From Enterobacter ludwigii (GTDB lineage Bacteria; Pseudomonadota; Gammaproteobacteria; Enterobacterales; Enterobacteriaceae): a stretch of 64,000 bases of DNA. Below the pieces are notes generated by a model that was not told the origin of the DNA, made no database searches, and saw only the letters and a list, made by a program, of their open reading frames with translations. A program made the position numbers and the translations under genes. Shown piece after piece: positions 53,671 to 61,662 of the stretch. Position 1 is the first letter of the stretch; each line of letters starts with the position of its first letter. The stretch is taken from contig CP083824.1 in NCBI GenBank assembly GCA_023023105.1, positions 3,534,001 through 3,598,000 of the forward strand, written 5' to 3'.

Positions 53671-55824
53671 ATGAAGATTACCATATCAAAAGTTAAGAAA
53701 GGGAAAATATTTACTGACGAATACTTAAATCTGACTCAAAATAATGAATTGGATTTTGGGAAAAGGAAAACCTGCGTACTTTATGGACCCAATGGAACTG
53801 GTAAGACAAGTTTATCAAAGGTATTGAATAGAGAGCAAGATGCCGAATACTCAGTGAATATAGATGGTGTGCAATTCACAGAGAAAAATGATGCTATAAC
53901 TCATATCATTTCTGATCAAAATGACAGAAATATTATTCAAGGTGAGACGCAGGACTTTATTCTTGGCGAGGACATAAAAAAAGAATATGAGCTTAAAGAA
54001 AAAATCAATAATAGCTTCATTAGCATATTCGAGAAAGATCTTGTTGAAATATTAAAAAAAGATTATCAAATATCAAAGATTAAGACTAATTTTGATAGCC
54101 TTATTCAAGACAAAAAGATACTTGGATATATATCAGATATTGCGAACAGTCGCTCAAGGGGCAAAAAAATTGATCGTGAGGATTTTATCAAAACAATCCA
54201 CGAATTCGATTTAAATGACAAACCAGAGTATGATAAAGGTAAGTTAAAGTTTTTCATTGACGATTTTGCCAGAGATGATTCTATTATAAGAGCATTATCA
54301 AGTTATAACTTTAAATTTAATGGAAAAGAAAATTGCATAGTTAAACTTGAAGAACAAGGTGAAGCATTATCGATATTGAAAAAGTTTAATTACATAGATG
54401 AATGTTTAGTTTGCGATCATCCAATTAATGTCAATGATAAATTGGCTGAAAAAAATGAGCAATATGAAAAGACATCAAACGGAATGGATGACCATGAAAA
54501 AGAAATTGCAGAAAAGATTGTAAAAAGCCTATCACAAACCGATCCATTCATTATCAAAGATAAAGTAAGAAATGCGATAAAAAAATCCGACAAGACGTTC
54601 ATATTGGAATTAATAACAGATTTCAATAAATATAGAGAAATATACTGGCAACTACTTAAATATGATTTTCTCAATATTTCAACCAACAAAGGACTAAAGG
54701 AGGATTTCTCAGCCTACAAAGAGTTACTAAAAAACAAACCAACATTTGGCAGTGAAGACATTTTGTTTATTGAGCAGTTTTTAAATGAATCTCTTGAACG
54801 AGAAATTTCATTAGTTCGAGATGCAGACAATAATATTAGACTCACTTTGGGGGGAAGAGATTTTTTAAACAAAAACCGTAAAGACCTAGAATTAAGTAAT
54901 GGAGAACAAAATTTTCTTTCACTAGCCTTTGAACTGTTAAAAGCAAAAAATTCTACGTGTAAATTAATAGTTCTTGACGACCCTATTTCTAGCTTCGATT
55001 CAATTTACAAAAATAAATTAGCATATGCAATATTAAGTTTCTTATCATCTAAGAAAACATTGATTCTTACACACAATACAGATTTAATTAAACTGCTCGA
55101 ACACCAAGAAAAACAATGTTTAAACCTTTATTACTTTAATAATGTTGCTGGTGAACGAAACGGATTTATACCTATCAATCAAAATGAAATGTCTATTCTA
55201 CTTTATATCCATGAGTTTTTGAGGGTTTTACGAGAAGATATAAAAACTGAAATTGAAGATGAAAAACAATTTCTAATCTCTCTAGTCCCATTCATGCGTG
55301 GACTTTGCCAAATAATAGGATTACCCGAAGAAAAGAACAAATTAACGCAGTTAATGCATGGGTATTGCGACGAAAAAGTGAATGTAAAAGATATTTATGA
55401 AAAATTATTTTCTAAAAACGTATTAACCAGAGATCATGAATTATCAGCAAAAGACGTGATTTCGTGGGATTATAAAAACTTTAATCCACTAAAAAATGGA
55501 GTCTACCCATTATTATCTAAAACATTAAGGCATACTCTAACATATCTTTATTTACGACTCAGCGTTGAACATCATTTAGTTGATAAATATAACATCAATA
55601 CAAGTAAACATGACATGTTATCCAGTATAATATTTAATTCATTTAACGGTAGTGAGCCTGAAAAAATTCAACATCGCGTATTTTTCATGTCTAAAAAAAC
55701 TCTTTTGAATGAGTTTAATCATTTTGAAATGGATATGAATATTTTTCAACCTGCTATAGATATAACAGATAAAGCCTTAATCAAAGAACGGGAACAGATA
55801 CTAAAAAGATTAAAAGAAATATAA
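53671..55824 (+). CDS. SMC-like AAA ATPase, possible defence or anticodon-nuclease-type protein
   Basis: The 717-residue protein has Walker A YGPNGTGKTS near residue 44 and a helical middle with a Cys pair (CLVCDH near 249) that could be a zinc hook. The signature is LSNGEQNFLSLAFELL near 410, Walker B LIVLDDPISSFDS near 435 and a switch His in LILTHNTDL. This is the AAA_13/RloC/PrrC-like split arrangement. The C-terminal 200 residues are helical, but I do not see a confident nuclease motif. It stands alone in the second island, AT-rich, with AGGA before ATG. A phage-defence role is inference from family and setting. Confidence 0.75.
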   Translation: MKITISKVKKGKIFTDEYLNLTQNNELDFGKRKTCVLYGPNGTGKTSLSKVLNREQDAEYSVNIDGVQFTEKNDAITHIISDQNDRNIIQGETQDFILGEDIKKEYELKEKINNSFISIFEKDLVEILKKDYQISKIKTNFDSLIQDKKILGYISDIANSRSRGKKIDREDFIKTIHEFDLNDKPEYDKGKLKFFIDDFARDDSIIRALSSYNFKFNGKENCIVKLEEQGEALSILKKFNYIDECLVCDHPINVNDKLAEKNEQYEKTSNGMDDHEKEIAEKIVKSLSQTDPFIIKDKVRNAIKKSDKTFILELITDFNKYREIYWQLLKYDFLNISTNKGLKEDFSAYKELLKNKPTFGSEDILFIEQFLNESLEREISLVRDADNNIRLTLGGRDFLNKNRKDLELSNGEQNFLSLAFELLKAKNSTCKLIVLDDPISSFDSIYKNKLAYAILSFLSSKKTLILTHNTDLIKLLEHQEKQCLNLYYFNNVAGERNGFIPINQNEMSILLYIHEFLRVLREDIKTEIEDEKQFLISLVPFMRGLCQIIGLPEEKNKLTQLMHGYCDEKVNVKDIYEKLFSKNVLTRDHELSAKDVISWDYKNFNPLKNGVYPLLSKTLRHTLTYLYLRLSVEHHLVDKYNINTSKHDMLSSIIFNSFNGSEPEKIQHRVFFMSKKTLLNEFNHFEMDMNIFQPAIDITDKALIKEREQILKRLKEI

Positions 55825-55831
55825 TTTTTAA

Positions 55832-55858
55832 CTGTAGGCACTCCAATAGTGCCTACAG
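55832..55858 (+). terminator. hairpin after the AAA ATPase gene
   Basis: Perfect 10-bp arms CTGTAGGCAC / GTGCCTACAG with a 7-nt loop lie 8 nt after the stop. The tail is only partly T-rich. The rest of the gap to 56264 has no supportable gene. Confidence 0.65.
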
Positions 55859-56264
55859 CTTCATATATAGTTAAATTAATGTTTTTTGAATGCATATTTT
55901 TCTTTTTAAATAACACTTATTTTTTATTGCTTTCTTTAAAATTTCTTTTAATCTCATTTTAAACTTATTCTCATATTCAACTAAGCAATCAGTTTTTTTC
56001 TTTAAAGCTTCTTTAATCACCTTCTCTTTATTTTTGTGCTGAATAAGGGGTTTTATGATACCTAATCTCTCCCTTACTTCTTCGATCTTAGCTGCTCTGC
56101 TACTGAAACTGCTACGGCCTTTGAGTCTAAAGTTATTCGTGGCTGCGTTGGCTGTTTCTGCGTGATCAAGTATCCTACCAATAGTGTAAGTATCCCTGCT
56201 TTAGTAGTTTGCTGTAAAATTCTACGACAACCATGCAACCATGACAGGTCATAGGGAATCCGTT

Positions 56265-56528
56265 ATGCCAATTTCTATTAAAGCCACGAAAAACACCAGT
56301 ACAGGCATCAGGGGAGTACAGCGATATGGAGAAATGTATCGGTGGCGTGTTGATGCTGTCAGGTTCAGAAGCCTAACAGGACAAGATCCAACACCGCTAT
56401 TTATTGCGCGTCTTAATGAACGTGAATCCGGATGTGTAGACTCTGCTAGTTTTTATACGATTGAGGATGCAGGAGATGACCTTTGTAAGTTCTTAAAAGC
56501 TATGACTGGAGCTTCATTTGAGTACTAA
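56265..56528 (+). CDS. hypothetical protein, 87 residues (AP2-like?)
   Basis: ATG 56265 (MPISIKATKNTSTGIRGVQRYG) opens a frame with a GIRGVQRYGEMYRWRVDA segment that resembles an AP2/integrase-type DNA-binding strand set, followed by a helix. The resemblance is weak. The ribosome site is poor (GGGAA-like). It is the last gene before the chromosome-like sequence. Confidence 0.5.
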   Translation: MPISIKATKNTSTGIRGVQRYGEMYRWRVDAVRFRSLTGQDPTPLFIARLNERESGCVDSASFYTIEDAGDDLCKFLKAMTGASFEY

Positions 56529-56724
56529 TACCCTTTCTCAAAATTACTCATTACTCTTTTCATAACGTCCACCTTTAGCACAGAGCGGCCTGTTTGAAAG
56601 AGCAGTTAGACCTGTTATAAGTGAAAAACCTATAGCTCCCACCAGAGCCTCGACCAACACGTAAACTCCCGCCCCCAACAATCAACTTAAAAATCAATAA
56701 CAAAAAAAACCTTACATATCAACA

Positions 56725-56745
56725 TGACCTGCTCCCCGTTGATTA
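56725..56745 (+). repeat. solo IS end identical to the left end of the IS3-family element
   Basis: Twenty-one bp beginning TGACCTGCTCCCC are identical to 38806-38826. No matching right end or transposase is nearby. It marks a former insertion whose body was lost, near the boundary between island and chromosome-like DNA. Confidence 0.8.
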
Positions 56746-56873
56746 ATTCAGGAAACTCTACATCCAGGCAAATTTGTTTGCCAGATAACCATCAAAAGCT
56801 AATATTTTCTCCTTGCCAAACAAACAGACCACAAAACACTTCCAGTCCAGGTAACGAAACATACTCGGAATTA

Positions 56874-57332
56874 ATGAAGCAACAGGTTTATTCAATCTCT
56901 CTGATATTAACCCGCGAAGCCGCCGAGTTAACCCAGGCTCAGTGTGATGTTGTGCTCAATGGCAAAAGCACAGGTATTCTCGTTCCCGGGCACGTACTGG
57001 AAGCAGCAGTTCAGGTGAATAACCAGCGCTATATCCTTTTTCTGACAGATGATGTCATTTTCGAGGAATCTCTGACCATCGCCCTTATCGATATTCGCGA
57101 TGGCGTTAAGGAGATTATTCGTTTAGGTAATGCGTATTCGAGGGGCATTTTTGAAGATTTATTACTTACAGCGGATAGCATCCATTTCAGGTTCAGCAGT
57201 GGTCGTCTGTGGATGATAAAAACCTCTGACGAGCCTCGTTTGAGATCGCCTTTTGATTCAGTGCCGAAATACGTGAAACGAGACATCGGGCTGAAAAAAT
57301 ACATGACGCTATCCACCTCGCCGGCCAATTAG
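56874..57332 (+). CDS. hypothetical protein, 152 residues
   Basis: The frame from ATG 56874 (MKQQVYSISLILTREAAELT) has alternating strands and helices and no signal or membrane segment. It ends ATG-poor with KKYMTLSTS. The frame is open further upstream to ATG 56724, but that ATG lies on the solo IS end, so it is not the original start. I do not recognise the family. GC content is like the chromosome. Confidence 0.6.
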   Translation: MKQQVYSISLILTREAAELTQAQCDVVLNGKSTGILVPGHVLEAAVQVNNQRYILFLTDDVIFEESLTIALIDIRDGVKEIIRLGNAYSRGIFEDLLLTADSIHFRFSSGRLWMIKTSDEPRLRSPFDSVPKYVKRDIGLKKYMTLSTSPAN

Positions 57333-57438
57333 CCCCTCATATTGACAAACATCAACGACACCGCCCTTCCCCTATGAAAAATTAAAAAGCAAACCCAGCG
57401 CTACGGATTAGCCACTCCAACCCGGAAGGAACCCCGAT

Positions 57439-57522
57439 ATGTACAGACCCATAACCGTCATAATATTCATTCTCCTGACCCTCGCCGCCCTCGCGGAAAT
57501 AGGCGTTTTATCCTTTGGATAA
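57439..57522 (+). CDS. possible 27-residue small membrane protein
   Basis: The frame MYRPITVIIFILLTLAALAE (7 residues more) is one hydrophobic helix. AAGGA lies 8 nt before ATG. Small membrane proteins of this kind are common in Enterobacteriaceae. There is no homologue I can name. Confidence 0.4.
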   Translation: MYRPITVIIFILLTLAALAEIGVLSFG

Positions 57523-57647
57523 TCCTCAGGCGAAATACCCCACGTCAGGGCACGTTGATCTCATTACAGTTTTTTCCTAAAGCCACCCCGCTTCGTCTGT
57601 GCCATGCTGAATCACGCTCATAACCGATAACGTTAAATGAGGATATT

Positions 57648-58004
57648 ATGAAAAAAACAATTATCGCATTATCTGCCGTTCTGCTGGCGTCCCCAGTATT
57701 TGCTGCGACCACACATGCAACTGACGATACCGTCGCTGCGGCGAACGCAAACGCCAACGAGGCGAAGCAAAAACTGCACGAAGAGCAGAACAAAGGTGAA
57801 GAGCTGAAGCTGAAACAAAAGCATGCTGCGGAAGGTAAAAGCGAGAGCTTTGGCAGCAAGGTCAGCGAAGATTCCCAGAAAGCCTGGCATAAAACTAAAG
57901 AAGGCACCGAGAAAGGGTGGGATGCCACCAAAGAAGGTGCTGAGAAGGGCTGGAACAAAACCAAAGAAGGTGCCAGCGAGCTGGAAAAGAAAGTCACTGA
58001 ATAA
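57648..58004 (+). CDS. secreted LEA-like repeat protein, 118 residues
   Basis: The signal peptide (residues 1-20, ending VFAA) is followed by a charged helical protein. The second half consists of about four 11-residue units of type KTKEGxEKGWD, the pattern of late-embryogenesis-abundant and YtxH-like stress proteins. AGGAT precedes ATG, and a terminator follows at 58012. It is probably periplasmic and protective under desiccation or osmotic stress, by family analogy only. Confidence 0.7.
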   Translation: MKKTIIALSAVLLASPVFAATTHATDDTVAAANANANEAKQKLHEEQNKGEELKLKQKHAAEGKSESFGSKVSEDSQKAWHKTKEGTEKGWDATKEGAEKGWNKTKEGASELEKKVTE

Positions 58005-58011
58005 CCCCTTC

Positions 58012-58037
58012 GAAAGGCCGCAAACGCGGCCTTTTTT
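58012..58037 (+). terminator. terminator after the LEA-like gene
   Basis: AAAGGCCGC, a short loop, then GCGGCC and TTTTTT form a rho-independent terminator directly downstream of the stop. Confidence 0.88.
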
Positions 58038-58091
58038 ATTCCCACCTACTTTGCTTCCTGAAGACTAAACTTGTCACAGGGGGGCATCATC

Positions 58092-58442
58092 ATGAGCCAC
58101 AAAGAAATCGCACCAGAAACCCAGGGCGTCACCGTTGAACTACTCTCCATCGTCGATCTGGGCCCGGAGATCGCTGGCATGGACGGGCGACAACTTCGCA
58201 TGCGCAGGGTGACACTCGCTCCCGGCGCGGTCTTTGGTCCGGTGCATGATCATATCGATCGCCCCGGTACCGTGTTTATCCTGGAGGGGACGATCACCGA
58301 CCATCGTAATGGGATCGCCACCGATTACGGTCCCGGTGTCGGCTGGCCGGAGGATCACAATACGGTTCACTGGCTGGAAAACCGTGGCCAGGTTACCGCC
58401 GTCGAAATCTCGGTTGATATCATTAAAAATCCCGACGCATAA
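58092..58442 (+). CDS. cupin-domain protein
   Basis: This 116-residue single cupin shows LAPGAVFGPVHDHIDRPGTVFILEG (given in part) as motif 1, with the His and Glu ligands in altered spacing. Motif 2 is GWPEDHNTVHWLEN. Metal binding is likely, but the reaction is unknown. ATG 58092 (MSHKEIAP) follows AGGGGGG. It is likely followed in the same unit by the YceI-like gene 60 nt downstream. Confidence 0.8.
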   Translation: MSHKEIAPETQGVTVELLSIVDLGPEIAGMDGRQLRMRRVTLAPGAVFGPVHDHIDRPGTVFILEGTITDHRNGIATDYGPGVGWPEDHNTVHWLENRGQVTAVEISVDIIKNPDA

Positions 58443-58502
58443 AAACCGAATAGATCCCTGGAGTGTCGCGTTTACTCCCAGTTCCCCAAAAGAGATCCTG
58501 AG

Positions 58503-59060
58503 ATGCTACGACGCCTGCTTATATTGCTTGTTTTAGTCTGCCCGTGGGCGTTAGCCGTCCCGCAGAGCTATATCATCGACACCAATAACACCGCCATTCG
58601 GCTATCCTGGCATGCTTTCGGCGGTATCCTCTCCTGGGCGACATTCAGTGGCGTGACGGGTGCCGTGACGCTTAACCCGAATAACGATGTCGATGACTAT
58701 ATTCACGTCACTATTCCCGTGGCAACCCTGGTGGCCTCAAACAGCCTGCTCACCTGGCAGCTAAAAAGCGATATGTTTTTTGAATCTGAGCGCTATCCGA
58801 CGATTGAGTTTGTCAGCTCTCGCGTGGTCGCCCAGGGTGCCGGACGATTCAGAGTGTTCGGCACCCTGACCGTGCGAAATATTGCCCGCCCGGTGATTCT
58901 GGAAGCCGTTGTGGAAGACCCGCATGCGCAAGCCCTCACGCTGAATGCCACCACAGCGATTTCGCGCGCGTCCTACGGGATGGATAAATTTGCTCTGGTC
59001 GTTGACGATCGTATTGCCATCGCTATTGCGATTCAGACAAACACTATCCCCTCATCCTGA
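58503..59060 (+). CDS. YceI-family periplasmic protein
   Basis: The 185-residue protein has a signal peptide (about 1-19, ALAVPQSY) and a YceI lipocalin-like barrel. Features are YIIDTNNTAIRLSWHAFGG at the start, LLTWQLKSDMFFESERYPTIEF and the GTLTVRNIARPVIL motif. YceI proteins bind isoprenoid or lipid-like ligands. It is tail-to-tail with the anti-sigma gene, overlapping it by 9 nt. Confidence 0.88.
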   Translation: MLRRLLILLVLVCPWALAVPQSYIIDTNNTAIRLSWHAFGGILSWATFSGVTGAVTLNPNNDVDDYIHVTIPVATLVASNSLLTWQLKSDMFFESERYPTIEFVSSRVVAQGAGRFRVFGTLTVRNIARPVILEAVVEDPHAQALTLNATTAISRASYGMDKFALVVDDRIAIAIAIQTNTIPSS

Positions 59061-59843
59061 GATCAGGCGTTGCAGCTGTTCTGCGTTGCTCTGCAACTGA
59101 GACGACGGGTTTCGGCCTATCAGGACAAACTGATAGCCCGCATCCTGCCACCACACCAGGTTCATACTGTGCCGCTGCTCCTGTTGAAGAGAAGCCGTCG
59201 TCTTCTCATCAACAGGAGAGATACAGAGCGCCATTGGGCCGTAGTCGGCGTTGATCCAGGCAATCTGCGCGATAGAGGTGGTTTCATAGCGCAGCATGCG
59301 CACCATTTTGAGTTCTGCACCCTGCAGAATAAGCTGCGACATCTGCAATTTCATGCCGATATCCTGTGCGGCCCGTTCCAGGCCGCGTTGCAGAACAGGC
59401 GGTGCGCTGTCCATATCCAGCAGTGTTTCAACGCTATACAAAGACATGTATTGCGCTTCGAGGTCACGAATATGGGCGTTTTCATCATCAGGGGCGGAGG
59501 CTGGCCGCAACAAATACCCCAGCCCGGAACCGACCATCAAAAAACTGACCGACGCAGCAATCAGTGCGCGTCTGCTTACGCCCACCGGCGTGGAAGAATG
59601 TGGTTCGGGAAGTGCCGCCAGACGCGCCTGCATCTTCTCAAGGGGTGCGTCATCCAGCAGGGAAGCAAAAGCCCCGGAGTAGTCCTGATTGCTTTTCATT
59701 AGCTCAGCGGTTCGCCCGGAGAGGTGTTCATCACTTCTCAGCTGTTCTTCAAAGTGTTGTGCGTCTGCACGGCACATCTCGCCATCTATCCATGCCACGA
59801 TAGCATCGTCGTTATAAGGCGGTGTAAAACGGTGCGAATTCAA
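59052..59843 (-). CDS. anti-sigma factor, single-pass membrane protein
   Basis: The 263-residue protein has a cytosolic N-terminal region (AWIDGEMCRADAQHFEEQL) typical of anti-sigma domains. One transmembrane helix lies at about 90-112 (ALIAASVSFLMVGSGLGYL). A periplasmic C-terminus of about 150 residues is present. There is no HxxxCxxC zinc motif. The start is TTG 59843, overlapping the sigma stop by 4 nt (TTGA), so both are co-translated in a fixed ratio. It should hold the ECF sigma factor at the membrane until a signal arrives. Confidence 0.85.
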   Translation of the reverse strand: MNSHRFTPPYNDDAIVAWIDGEMCRADAQHFEEQLRSDEHLSGRTAELMKSNQDYSGAFASLLDDAPLEKMQARLAALPEPHSSTPVGVSRRALIAASVSFLMVGSGLGYLLRPASAPDDENAHIRDLEAQYMSLYSVETLLDMDSAPPVLQRGLERAAQDIGMKLQMSQLILQGAELKMVRMLRYETTSIAQIAWINADYGPMALCISPVDEKTTASLQQEQRHSMNLVWWQDAGYQFVLIGRNPSSQLQSNAEQLQRLISG

Positions 59844-60370
59844 GAGCGCTTCTCCTTTACCGGAGGCATTGCCTCGGCAGACTTCGCAAGCGTTGCCCGC
59901 GCCGTTGCCAGTCGGCTCATTACAGTACCAATCGGCACCGCCAGGGTATCCGCTGCCTCCTGATAGGTAAAACCTTCGACATAAACCAAAAAAACCGTGT
60001 TGCGCTGGGCTTCAGGTAACGCATTGACGCGCTGCATCACCTTCAGATAATGCAGGCGCGTTTCATCCTGCTCACGGGTGTCCTGTGCCAGAAGTTCATC
60101 GCTGGCGACAAATCCCTGCCCCTGGCGGACGTGTCGTGCCCGAAGCTCGGAGATCCAGATGGAGTGCAATATCGCAAACAGCCACCTGTCGATGCGCGTG
60201 CCAGGCGTATACTGGCTACTCTTTTCGAGCGCACGCACGCAGGTGGACTGAACCAGCTCTTCGGCGATATCCCTGTTGCGCGACAACACCAGCCCATAGC
60301 GCCAGAGACGCGCCAGGTGTGCCGCTAACTGTTGACGAACCTCACTGGTAGCGATGGGTTTTCCCTCCAC
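59840..60370 (-). CDS. ECF-family RNA polymerase sigma factor
   Basis: About 176 residues from GTG 60370, 8 nt after the TPR gene stop. Region 2 (LARLWRYGLVLSRNRDIAEELVQ, in part, then RIDRWLFAILHSIWI) and region 4 (LPEAQRNTVFLVYVEGFTYQEAA, in part, then IGTVMSRLATAR) are clear. A longer frame reaches 60442 but runs inside the TPR gene. The operon order TPR, sigma, anti-sigma suggests an envelope or oxidative response. Target promoters are unknown. Confidence 0.88.
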   Translation of the reverse strand: MEGKPIATSEVRQQLAAHLARLWRYGLVLSRNRDIAEELVQSTCVRALEKSSQYTPGTRIDRWLFAILHSIWISELRARHVRQGQGFVASDELLAQDTREQDETRLHYLKVMQRVNALPEAQRNTVFLVYVEGFTYQEAADTLAVPIGTVMSRLATARATLAKSAEAMPPVKEKRS

Positions 60371-60377
60371 GAGAAAC

Positions 60378-60905
60378 TCAGGATTCCGGCTGTCCGTTGA
60401 TGGCTGACTGCAGATCGCGGTACTCCTCGCAGGACTGGCCACATATGCCTGCTATTACCTTCAACTGTTCTTTCGCGAGGTCAGGCCGTCCCTTGACCAT
60501 CCATGCCTCACCCAGGTATTCACGGGCTTTGGCATAATCCGGGGCGATCGCCAGCGCACGCTGGTAATAACCAATACCCTCATCTGTACGTCCCAGTTTG
60601 CGTGTGGCATAACCGCGATAGTTCCACGCTTCAGCCGTATTGCCATTTTTCAGCGAATCAAGGAGATTCAGCGCCGCCTGATACTCCCCTTTCTTAGCAA
60701 GATGGTACGCATAGTTGGTTTTGTCCTGATCGCTCAGGCTGCTGCTCTTGTCGGGTACACATTTCTGGGTTGCACTGTCATACACCTGCCCTGATGGGCA
60801 GTCAGGCGTTTTGCTCTCGGTACTATTATTGCCCATTGCCAGCGCCAGTGGGGACAGCAGGGTAAAAATCAGTACCGGGATCAAACGAAGAGAGGTCGTG
60901 TTCAT
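60378..60905 (-). CDS. TPR-repeat exported protein
   Basis: The 175-residue protein has a signal peptide (about 1-23, LSPLALAMG) and a Cys pair near 35-48 (DCPSGQVYD, KCVPD). About three tetratricopeptide repeats follow (AWNYRGYATRKLGRTDEGIGYYQRAL, in part; AKAREYLGEAWMVKGRPDLAKEQL). A C-terminal CGQSCEEYRDL adds two more Cys. GGAGC precedes ATG 60905. It is first in the operon with the sigma and anti-sigma genes and could be part of the signal sensing. Confidence 0.85.
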   Translation of the reverse strand: MNTTSLRLIPVLIFTLLSPLALAMGNNSTESKTPDCPSGQVYDSATQKCVPDKSSSLSDQDKTNYAYHLAKKGEYQAALNLLDSLKNGNTAEAWNYRGYATRKLGRTDEGIGYYQRALAIAPDYAKAREYLGEAWMVKGRPDLAKEQLKVIAGICGQSCEEYRDLQSAINGQPES

Positions 60906-61662
60906 ATAAAGCTCCAGGGTAAGAAGGGGGTGACGTCAGTAAACGCCCGACTCACGATTTTTATTCATTCTCCCCGCGAGTTTTTTGCTGTCCAAAATCA
61001 TGCTGATGTCGTCGGACTCATGACAATGAATAAGCTTATTTCACCCTTAACTTAATGTTATTGTTTGCGGGTGATAGCAGAATTTTAACTCCGCACAAAA
61101 ATATATTTTATCCTTCAAGCGACATAATATATCTTACATCAAAAATGTTACCCTAACTTAAATGAATATTAAGCACACTTAAACAACCACGTTTTTCATT
61201 ATATTAAAAACATTCCCTACCAATTATCGCACTGTATAAACCTCATTAAAAATAACATTGCACAGCAAAAAAAATAACCATCAAAAACAAATATTTACAT
61301 AAATTAAATCATTGGCAACCCCAATACATAAATGCCACGTTATTGTTTCGACCTTTATTTACAAAAGCCAAAGTTGCACAACCCATGTTTTCTGTCTATA
61401 TCATTTTTATATCTCAAAAATAATTCCTCTATTAATTACAGGGTTATACAAGACACTAAACACCCATAAAAACGGTTCTGTTTTATAAGTCATTAGATTC
61501 GCTCTGATGTTGCCACTCTGAATACTGGCGGGCATCGTGCGCGCTAAAAACAACGGTCAGTGCTGCGTATAACAGCGACTGCGCCGGGGGCGCCCTTTAC
61601 CTTCTGCAGAGATGGCTCGTCTTACTCGCCGTTCATGACACACCTGCTGGAGTAATAACTAA
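60906..61662. other. 0.75-kb strongly AT-rich intergenic region before the adhesin
   Basis: There are no genes. From about 61040 to 61500 the sequence is very AT-rich, in contrast to GC-rich neighbours, with many A- and T-tracts. It separates the divergent TPR-sigma operon and the adhesin gene. It probably contains the adhesin promoter and binding sites for H-NS-like silencers, by composition only. Confidence 0.55.

Noticed and set aside
53671..55824. Classical RloC or PrrC anticodon nuclease
   Set aside because: ATPase motifs fit, but no diagnostic nuclease residues could be placed with confidence, and no type I restriction genes adjoin it.
56724..56873. 50-codon N-terminal extension of the gene at 56874 from ATG 56724
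   Set aside because: The ATG lies on a solo insertion-sequence end, and the extension has IS-flank composition; a later ATG is more likely original.
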